From: Clostridiales bacterium
GTDB taxonomy: Bacteria > Bacillota_A > Clostridia > Christensenellales > Aristaeellaceae
NCBI GenBank assembly: GCA_024684665.1
Contig: JAIKWN010000142.1
Location: forward strand, 1 to 5,160
DNA: 5,160 nt
Direction: 5' to 3'
In this document: positions 1-4,720 of the stretch, in pieces
How positions within the stretch are numbered: the stretch's first letter is position 1
How the letters are laid out: each line of letters opens with the position of its first letter
Position numbers and translations under genes: made by a program
Notes under the pieces: generated by a model
The model's input: the letters and a program-made list of their open reading frames with translations, nothing else
The model's database searches: none
Told to the model about the DNA's origin: nothing

Positions 1-4
1 TTTT

Positions 5-544
5 TTATTCCTCACCTGCTTCTTCGGACAGCGCCCGAATCAGCGTGCCGTAGATCTCCTGCGCAGCTTCCGGCCAGCGCAGGCACCAGCGTTGCGCATC
101 CACTCGGGTCGCGGCAAAAAGCCGGACGGAGAGCATCTCCCGGCCCTCTTCGAGGGCGCGGAGCGTAACGGCAAAACCGTCCTCCGTTTTTTCCCAGTCG
201 GCGGGCAGCTGCCGCTCATCCCGGTATTTCCTTCTCCGGGCGGGCGCTTCCAGCGCGATACGCTCCCGCACGGATGGTCGAATCTCCGACCCAAAAAGGC
301 GAAGCGTTTCCCGGCCCTCCGGAGACAGGAAGAAGAGGCGCCCCTCAGCGCTCTCCCGCGCGGCAATTAGGCTTTCCTCCTGAAGATCCCCCAGAAGCAG
401 CAGAAAACGGAACTGGGGAAAGAGCTCCGCCTCCACGGAAAAACGCAGAAGCTGGTCTTCCGTCGCTGTGCCGAGGGCCGAAAGCGCCGAAAGCAGTATC
501 AGCCGGTCTTCCGTCTCCCCCCGCTCTTTCGGAATAGGGTTCAC
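5..544 (-). CDS. DUF4364 family protein, winged-helix-like, 179 aa
   Basis: This matches the Firmicutes DUF4364 pattern as I recall it. The N-terminal part (about residues 12-88) is winged-helix-like: RLILLSALSALGTATEDQLL, a helix pair around 43-60, and the FFLSPEGRETLRLF wing and helix. After a basic linker (residues 102-108, ARRRKYR) comes a C-terminal sub-domain whose GFAVTLRALEEGREMLSVRL strands and QRWCLRWPEAAQEIYGTLI helix are characteristic. The role is unknown, and DNA binding is an inference from the fold. The GTG start at 544 is read by coupling: GTGA overlaps the HPr-like stop, and GGAGG (553-549) is only 4 bases away, unusually close. No ATG or GTG alternative lies near. The stop TAA is at 7-5, so nothing of the following region is visible. 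Confidence 0.85.
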   Translation of the reverse strand: MNPIPKERGETEDRLILLSALSALGTATEDQLLRFSVEAELFPQFRFLLLLGDLQEESLIAARESAEGRLFFLSPEGRETLRLFGSEIRPSVRERIALEAPARRRKYRDERQLPADWEKTEDGFAVTLRALEEGREMLSVRLFAATRVDAQRWCLRWPEAAQEIYGTLIRALSEEAGEE

Positions 545-786
545 GTGTCCTCCGTGTGAACAGCGTAAGGGGCGAGCCGCTTCAGAAGATCGTCGCAGTC
601 GTCCGAATAAATGTGCATTTCAATGGGACGGGAAAGATCTACGGAGAAAATACCAAGCAGGCTTTTCGCGTCCACGATGTACCGGCCGGAACTGAGATCA
701 ATATCGTAAGGATATTCGCTCACGATGCTGCAGAAGCGCTTGACTTCGTCGATCATCATAGGCAGACGGATCATGGTTTTTTTCAT
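541..786 (-). CDS. HPr-family (PtsH/Crh-like) protein lacking the active-site histidine, 81 aa
   Basis: HPr is the small phosphocarrier of the sugar phosphotransferase system, and relatives such as Crh act only in regulation. Here the segment SEYPYDIDLSSGRYIVDAKS and the following LLGIFSVDL match HPr's helix end, strand and KSIMGVMSL regulatory-serine loop. A gapless alignment from memory to B. subtilis HPr (offset 4) places Ser42 on Ser46, Met11 on His15 and Asp13 on Arg17. PEP-dependent phosphotransfer therefore looks impossible, while the HPr-kinase-type serine is kept. I choose the ATG at 786, with AAGGGAG at 804-798. A TTG at 810 is also in frame, but the ribosome site lies inside that extension. 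The gene follows its own promoter and overlaps the DUF4364 gene by 4 bases (GTGA). The length is normal for HPr (about 85-90 aa). The actual partner is unknown. Confidence 0.85.
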   Translation of the reverse strand: MKKTMIRLPMMIDEVKRFCSIVSEYPYDIDLSSGRYIVDAKSLLGIFSVDLSRPIEMHIYSDDCDDLLKRLAPYAVHTEDT

Positions 787-812
787 AGGTTTATTTGCTC
801 CCTTCAGCAAAG

Positions 813-848
813 CTGCCCCATTATAATCACAGAAGGTGGCAAATGCAA
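813..848 (-). promoter_or_regulatory. Sigma-A-type promoter for the HPr-like/DUF4364 pair
   Basis: On the minus strand a perfect TATAAT (825-820) is preceded, at the ideal 17-base spacing, by TTGCAT (848-843), a weak -35 with TTG conserved. Transcription would start near 813 and leave a leader of about 27 bases before the ATG at 786. It sits in the only sizeable gap downstream of the pilus-like operon, which fits an independent transcription unit. No operator-like inverted repeat stands out. Confidence 0.65.
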
Positions 849-870
849 GCCGTTTGTGCGCAATGCCCGG

Positions 871-1920
871 TCAGATGCGTTTGGCCAGCGTCTCCGGGCT
901 GACCGCGTACGCAAGCGCCACCTCCCGGGTAATTTCCCCGGCACGGGTTAGGCGCTGCAGCTCCGCGTCCATAGAGATCATTGACGCACCGCCGCCCACA
1001 ATGGCATTATCGATCTGGTGGGTCCTCCCGTCGCGGATGAGGTTTTGAACGGCTGGGTTTACCAGCATTAGCTCGAACACAGCGGTCTGCCCGCCATTCT
1101 TTTTCGGAACCAGACGCTGGGATACCACGGCCCGGAGCGCCATGGACAGCTGCACACGGATCTGCGCTTGCTGTTCCGGCGGGAAGGAGTCGATCATGCG
1201 GTCCACCGTCTTCGCCGCGCCGATGGTGTGCAGGGTGGAAAAGACCAGATGGCCTGTTTCCGCCGCCGTGATAGCCGTGCGGATGGTTTCTGGATCCCGC
1301 ATCTCTCCCAGCATGATGACGTCCGGCACCTGCCTGAGCGCCCCGCGCAGAGCCCTCGCGAAAGTGGGGGCGTCTGTCGGCACCTCACGCTGGCTGACGA
1401 TGGACTTCTTGTGGTGGTGCAGATGCTCGATCGGGTCTTCGATGGTGACGATATGCCCACCACGACTTTCGTTGATGCGGTCCACCAAGCAGGCAAGCGT
1501 GGTGCTTTTTCCGCTGCCCGTGGGTCCGGTTACAAGAATCAGGCCGCTACGGTGATCGGAAAGTTTCAAAACGGCGTCTGGGATGCCGAGCGTCCTTGGA
1601 TCGGGGAGCCCGAAGGCCACAAGGCGCAACGTCGCCGCCAGTGTGCCTCGCTGGCGATAGATGTTGCAGCGGAAGCGGGATAGATCCCGCACGGCAAAAG
1701 AAAAGTCGTCGTCTCCGTTTTTCTCAAGGGCTGTCTCCTCCCGGTTCGCAAGCCGGTAGGCCTCGTGAACCAGTTCCTCCGTATCTTGGGGAAAAAGCCG
1801 CTGCTCCGTCAAGGGGATGAATTCCCCCTTCACTTTGGCGGTCGCCGGCGCGCCAGGCACAAAAAAGAGATCGGAACCATGCCGTTCCACCGTCTCACGC
1901 AAAAGGTCGATCAGTTCCAT
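871..1920 (-). CDS. pilT: PilT-family type IV pilus ATPase (twitching motility/retraction type)
   Basis: A complete hexameric secretion-ATPase of 349 aa, close to the usual PilT length. The N-terminal domain opens MELIDLLRETVERHGSDLFF, matching the PilT start pattern. Walker A is GPTGSGKST (132-140), the Asp box VTIEDPIEH (158-166), Walker B VPDVIMLGEMRD (198-209) and the His box GHLVFSTLHT (223-232). The C-terminal NLIRDGRTHQI (293-303) and SMDAELQRL segments are typical of PilT rather than of PilB/GspE. It has no PilB-like N-terminal extension and no zinc-binding tetracysteine. PilT normally powers pilus retraction from the cytoplasmic face of the platform protein. The frame is open upstream to 2025, but the ATG at 1920 has GAGGGGG 7 bases before it and restores the family N-terminus. 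It overlaps the preceding gene by 10 bases. It is the only ATPase in the window, so it may serve the whole machine or act with an ATPase encoded elsewhere. Confidence 0.95.
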   Translation of the reverse strand: MELIDLLRETVERHGSDLFFVPGAPATAKVKGEFIPLTEQRLFPQDTEELVHEAYRLANREETALEKNGDDDFSFAVRDLSRFRCNIYRQRGTLAATLRLVAFGLPDPRTLGIPDAVLKLSDHRSGLILVTGPTGSGKSTTLACLVDRINESRGGHIVTIEDPIEHLHHHKKSIVSQREVPTDAPTFARALRGALRQVPDVIMLGEMRDPETIRTAITAAETGHLVFSTLHTIGAAKTVDRMIDSFPPEQQAQIRVQLSMALRAVVSQRLVPKKNGGQTAVFELMLVNPAVQNLIRDGRTHQIDNAIVGGGASMISMDAELQRLTRAGEITREVALAYAVSPETLAKRI

Positions 1921-2390
1921 TCCGTATCCCCCTCTTCTTCCCCGTCCCACTCGAGGAAATCTTCTCCGGACAGATCTTCCGTTTCTTCTTCCTCCGTCGC
2001 GGAGCGGAGGATATGTCGCGTCCATACCGCGTGACCTCCGTCGCCCTGCGGCAGACGGGCCGTCAGTTCCAGCGCCCTGCCTCTGTCGGCCAGGGTGAAG
2101 GAAAGAAGACCTCCATCCTCTTCCGCGTCCGTTTCAAGAAGCGAAGACCAGTCCTCTCCCTCTTCTTTTTCGCCCTTTCCAGCAGCATCGAGCAGGGCCA
2201 GCTTTTCCTCAGCTTCCGCAAAAAGTGTATAGACCGAAAATGCGACGTCTCGGCTGCGCTCCGCCAGCTTCAGGTCGTTTTTCGCGCTGATGAGGGACAG
2301 CATCCCCAGTACGCTCATCCCCAGCACCACAAAAACGAGAATCAGCGAGGCCGCGCCGGGCCCGATCGCGATGTTTCCTCTCTTATTCAT
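1911..2390 (-). CDS. Single-pass membrane protein with acidic C-terminal tail, pilin-like context, 159 aa
   Basis: I do not recognise a named family. The N-terminus MNKRGNIAIGPGAASLILVF leads into one hydrophobic segment (about residues 13-34). A predicted helix (about 37-68), an acidic linker (EKEEGED, about 74-80) and a short beta-like region (about 94-112) come next. The final 30 residues contain 15 Asp/Glu. The frame is open for 17 more codons upstream, but the ATG at 2390 has AAAGGAG at 2403-2397 with 6-base spacing, so I start there. This gives an 8-base overlap with the preceding gene. It ends in an overlap of 10 bases with pilT (ATGGAACTGA). By position and architecture it is probably a further pseudopilin-like or ATPase-adjacent component. 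If its C-terminus lies outside the cell like a pilin's, the acidic tail is extracellular. That topology is inferred. Confidence 0.8.
   Translation of the reverse strand: MNKRGNIAIGPGAASLILVFVVLGMSVLGMLSLISAKNDLKLAERSRDVAFSVYTLFAEAEEKLALLDAAGKGEKEEGEDWSSLLETDAEEDGGLLSFTLADRGRALELTARLPQGDGGHAVWTRHILRSATEEEETEDLSGEDFLEWDGEEEGDTEWN
1928..1934 (-). promoter_or_regulatory. Ribosome binding site of pilT, embedded in the acidic-tail codons of the upstream gene
   Basis: GAGGGGG sits 7 bases before the pilT ATG at 1920. It is formed by the GAG-GGG codons of the last residues (EEEGDTEWN) of the 159 aa protein. It decides the pilT start against the in-frame extension up to 2025. Confidence 0.65.
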
Positions 2391-2784
2391 GCCCGGCTCC
2401 TTTATAGCGCGCAAAGGGAAGAGATAGCAGTTCTTCCCCATTATCAGTTTCCGCCTTTATGATTCCGGAGAGGAGGATCCCCGCAGGGCGCACCTCCTCC
2501 TCCCAGGAGACGGACAGGCGAAAGCCTGCTTCCTCCCGGGTGAATCTGTTTTCCGCCGGGGAATATCCCATACGGGTAAGCGCCTCTTCCGGCGCATCCG
2601 CCGCAATGACCGCGTCCGCCGCGTCTTCCGCCGCGTCCAGCGCCTGCGTGACGCGCGCGGCCCGCAAGCTGAGGGCGTTCGCCGCGCCGTAGACCCGGAG
2701 CAGCACGGAAGCCGCCAGCATGAAGAAGGCGATGGCGATCATGAGTTCCAGAAGCAGCGCGTTTCCATGTGAACGTTCTTTCAC
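2383..2784 (-). CDS. Type IV (pseudo)pilin-like protein with off-register prepilin motif, 133 aa
   Basis: The N-terminus reads KERSHGNALLLELMIAIAFF: a short charged leader, Gly7, then a 22-residue hydrophobic helix with an embedded Glu, the hallmark of type IV prepilins. After Gly7 the Glu falls at +6 rather than the standard +5. An Ala/Asp-rich amphipathic helix follows (about residues 35-66), then a small beta-rich domain with FRLSVSWEEEV and GILLSGIIKAE strands. The layout is closest to GspI/minor pseudopilins, and the length is typical of them. The start is a GTG at 2784 with a near-perfect AGGAGGT at 2797-2791, 6 bases away. The GTGA junction overlaps the DUF4860 stop. The 3' end overlaps the next gene by 8 bases. 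The pilin-like identity is well supported by the N-terminus, but processing is uncertain. Confidence 0.82.
   Translation of the reverse strand: MKERSHGNALLLELMIAIAFFMLAASVLLRVYGAANALSLRAARVTQALDAAEDAADAVIAADAPEEALTRMGYSPAENRFTREEAGFRLSVSWEEEVRPAGILLSGIIKAETDNGEELLSLPFARYKGAGHE
2397..2403 (-). promoter_or_regulatory. Ribosome binding site that fixes the start of the 159 aa gene
   Basis: AAAGGAG lies 6 bases before the ATG at 2390, inside the end of the preceding gene. It argues against the upstream in-frame start at 2441, which has long overlap and would place 17 non-membrane residues ahead of the conserved-looking MNKRG start. Confidence 0.75.
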
Positions 2785-3272
2785 AGGCGCACCTCCTCTC
2801 CGGACGTATACAGAGCAGCGCGGGTCTCATGGGCGATCCCCGCGGAATCCGACCAGTCGCAGATGACGGCGTTCCCTTCGATGCGCGGCGAAAAGGACAG
2901 AGCGGAACAGAGCCCCTCCCCGTCTTCAGGATCAAATTCATTCTCCGTTCCGGTAAAGCTAGAGAAAAGCATTCCGTCCCACGCGTACAGCCGCGTCACA
3001 TACATTTCCCCGTCGTATTCCGCAAAGACGGCAAGGACCTCCGTATCGCCTTCCGTCATGATCTGAACGGCGCCCGCGCTGTCGCCGGAGCGCACCATGC
3101 CACGCACAACGGCGGGCAGAACGCGTGCCTCCCCATGCGCTTCCGATCTCTCCACAATGCCCCGGTACACCTGCGCGCCAAAGAGCACCATAAGGACGGA
3201 CAGCATGCCAAAGACACCGAGCAGTAAAAAGACGAAGAGCCCGGAAATGCCGTGATCCTCACGTTTTACCAT
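2781..3272 (-). CDS. DUF4860-like membrane-anchored protein in a pilus-like operon
   Basis: This 163 aa protein begins MVKREDHGISGLF and has a single hydrophobic segment at about residues 11-34 ending in FGAQVYR. An Arg-rich helix follows (about 48-62), then a beta-rich domain with GAVQI, YDGEMYVTRLYAWDGMLF and DPEDGEGL stretches. I recognise this pattern (anchor, ALxYVANKVRxxD-like helix, GAV, YVYDGxL) as DUF4860, a Clostridia family of uncharacterised function. The assignment is from memory of the family, not a search. The overall plan, N-terminal helix plus beta domain, matches a minor pseudopilin, but no prepilin peptidase site with Glu at +5 is present. The ATG at 3272 lies within ATGGTAA, overlapping the upstream stop by 7 bases, with purine-rich GAGGGGGG just upstream. 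The stop overlaps the next gene by 4 bases (GTGA). Confidence 0.8.
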   Translation of the reverse strand: MVKREDHGISGLFVFLLLGVFGMLSVLMVLFGAQVYRGIVERSEAHGEARVLPAVVRGMVRSGDSAGAVQIMTEGDTEVLAVFAEYDGEMYVTRLYAWDGMLFSSFTGTENEFDPEDGEGLCSALSFSPRIEGNAVICDWSDSAGIAHETRAALYTSGEEVRL

Positions 3273-3568
3273 TCCTGCGCCCCCCTCTCCATGACCCGTA
3301 TATCCGGGAACTGGTTTGAAGCAAATGCATCGTAGCGGACAAAATACAGCTCCTCGTCATAGCTGAGCCCGTATCGCTCTTTCAGGTACGCAAGCTGCGA
3401 GGGATAAGCGCCTTCCACGGCATAGCAGGTCAGCGCCGCGTTTTTAACGGCGCTGCGCACGAGATCGGTCTCCCCCTCCTGCAGTGTTCCTTCCATCCGT
3501 GAAAACACGCGCAGGAAGAAGAGAACGGAAGCGGCAATGATCAAGAGCTTTGCGAAATCCCGTTTCAT
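3266..3568 (-). CDS. Small bitopic membrane protein, pseudopilin-like, 100 aa
   Basis: I do not recognise this as a named family. It has a short basic N-terminus (MKRDFAK), one hydrophobic segment (about residues 7-22) and then a soluble domain. The stretch around residues 45-68, ALTCYAVEGAYPSQLAYLKE, resembles the end of the long pilin helix and the turn that follows in GspG-like pseudopilins, where a Tyr, a Gly and a YP pair are common. There is no Gly-[hydrophobic]-Glu5 prepilin cleavage motif, so if it is a pilin it is atypical or unprocessed. The ATG at 3568 has AAAGGA 8 bases upstream. It starts 36 bases after the platform gene, and its stop overlaps the DUF4860 gene start by 7 bases, which suggests translational coupling. 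A role as a filament or assembly-platform component is inferred from position and architecture. Confidence 0.75.
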   Translation of the reverse strand: MKRDFAKLLIIAASVLFFLRVFSRMEGTLQEGETDLVRSAVKNAALTCYAVEGAYPSQLAYLKERYGLSYDEELYFVRYDAFASNQFPDIRVMERGAQEW

Positions 3569-3604
3569 AGGCGTTTTCCTTTCCGCCTAGGTCATCCGAC
3601 CGCG

Positions 3605-4648
3605 TTACATCATCGCAGTCAGGATCCCGGCCATGGGCAGCATAACCGACAGTAGGATAGCCCCGATGACGACGGAAAGGAGCGCAATCAGCGTCGGCTC
3701 GATGATGGAGACCAGATAGGAAATGCTCTCCTCCGCCTCCTCCTGCGTCTGTTCCGCGATTTCCGCCATTATGATGTCTTCCCGCCCAGCAGCAATGCCG
3801 ACCCGCACCATGCGCGACTGCAGTCCGTCAAACAGCTGCGCCTGCTCCAGCGCGTCCGCGAAAGAATCTCCCGCGATCAGCCTCTCATGGATCCCGCGAA
3901 CCTTTTCCGCCGCCTCCCGGTCCGAAAGGACGTCCGGCGTTACGGAAAGGGCTTCCTCAAGCGGAAAGCCGCTTCCCAGCATCATGGAAAGCACGGCCGC
4001 CACGCGGGAAGCCGACAGGCGGAAGAGCACCCGCTGCACCGGCGGGACATGCCGGATGAGGAAGGCGACGGTTTTGTCCCGGGCCTTCGTTCGCAGGAGG
4101 ACGGCAATGGTAAGCACTGCCAGAAGCGCAACAGCCACGAGCACGAGGACAAGCCATCCGAGCCCCGTCCCCAGACGGATCATCGCCGTTCCGGAAGCGC
4201 CGACGCCCGTTCCCATGCTGGCGAGCACGCGCCGGAACACGGGGAGAACCCGCAGCAGCATGATGAGAACGATGACCACCAGCATGACCCCAAGGCTGAG
4301 CGGATAGGTCACGGCCGCGGAAATCGTGCGCTTCACCCGGTCTTCCCGGGCGTAATAGCGCGAAAGGCCTCGCATGACCCGAGGCAGCTGGCCGGCACGC
4401 TCGCCGATGTCCGTCATCTCCGTCATGTACGCAGGCCAGCGGGGATCCGCCCGCAGCGCTTCCGAAAGCGAACCGGTTTCGTCCACCTTCCGGGAAAGCT
4501 GTTCATACTGCTCCGCGTGGGGTTCGCCCGCAGCGGCCCCGGCGAGGGTTTCCATGCCGTCGCCAAGCGGCAGCCCCGCCTCCAGGATCACCGCGGTCTG
4601 CTCCGCGAAGACCGAGAGCTCCCGGCTTCCCATTTCCTTGCTTCGCAT
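3605..4648 (-). CDS. Type II secretion system F family protein (GspF/PilC/ComGB-like platform protein)
   Basis: This 347 aa polytopic membrane protein is the inner-membrane platform that couples a cytoplasmic ATPase to filament assembly in type IV pili, type II secretion and competence pseudopili. Two homologous T2SSF repeats are visible. The first spans about residues 10-135 (LSVFAEQTAVILEAGLPL, then YMTEMTDIGERAGQLP). The second spans about 212-340 (SASRVAAVLSMMLGSGFPL, then MVRVGIAAGREDIIMAEIAE). Hydrophobic segments lie near 111-138, 163-185 and 315-343, the usual three-helix layout. The length is nearer to ComGB than to the roughly 400 aa of GspF/PilC. The ATG at 4648 is preceded by GGAGG with 8 bases of spacing, which decides against the internal Met at residue 6. 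It heads the tight gene run ending in the PilT ATPase, and that context supports a pilus-like rather than a toxin-secretion role. Confidence 0.93.
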   Translation of the reverse strand: MRSKEMGSRELSVFAEQTAVILEAGLPLGDGMETLAGAAAGEPHAEQYEQLSRKVDETGSLSEALRADPRWPAYMTEMTDIGERAGQLPRVMRGLSRYYAREDRVKRTISAAVTYPLSLGVMLVVIVLIMLLRVLPVFRRVLASMGTGVGASGTAMIRLGTGLGWLVLVLVAVALLAVLTIAVLLRTKARDKTVAFLIRHVPPVQRVLFRLSASRVAAVLSMMLGSGFPLEEALSVTPDVLSDREAAEKVRGIHERLIAGDSFADALEQAQLFDGLQSRMVRVGIAAGREDIIMAEIAEQTQEEAEESISYLVSIIEPTLIALLSVVIGAILLSVMLPMAGILTAMM

Positions 4649-4689
4649 ATCCGTTTCCTCCGATCTGACCTCTCAGTTTCGCTTCATCC

Positions 4690-4720
4690 GACAGCCTTCG
4701 CCGCAGCGGGCGAAAGCGTC
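4690..4720 (-). other. Stem-loop directly after the transglutaminase stop codon, no T-tract
   Basis: On the minus strand CTTTCGCC (4716-4709) pairs with GGCGAAGG (4702-4695) around a 6-base loop, giving 8 pairs with one T-G wobble. An outer GAC/GTC (4720-4718 with 4692-4690) can extend it across a small internal loop. It begins inside the TGA stop. No run of T follows, so it is not a standard intrinsic terminator. It could be a 3' mRNA-stabilising or processing element, or a weak attenuator, ahead of the pilus-like genes. Its function is inference. Confidence 0.35.

Noticed and set aside
1..20. T-run at the window start considered as a terminator after the DUF4364 gene
   Set aside because: On the coding strand it is an A-run formed by the TAA stop and the next four bases, with no stem before it.
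556..951. Plus-strand open frame of 131 codons across the HPr-like gene and promoter
   Set aside because: It runs antisense through a recognised gene, the promoter and the end of pilT, and shows no recognisable protein features.
871..2025. Longer pilT starting at 2025
   Set aside because: The 35 extra residues are Arg/Gly-rich out-of-frame readings of the upstream gene. The ATG at 1920 restores the PilT family N-terminus.
1911..2441. Longer version of the 159 aa protein starting at 2441
   Set aside because: The extra 17 residues overlap the previous gene by 59 bases, and the ATG at 2390 has a strong, well-spaced ribosome binding site.
2611..2637. Short direct repeat (CGCCGCGTC at 2617-2625 and 2629-2637, with a partial copy at 2611)
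   Set aside because: It is explained by an Ala/Asp-rich helix coded with preferred GCG and GAC codons in the 133 aa pilin-like gene.
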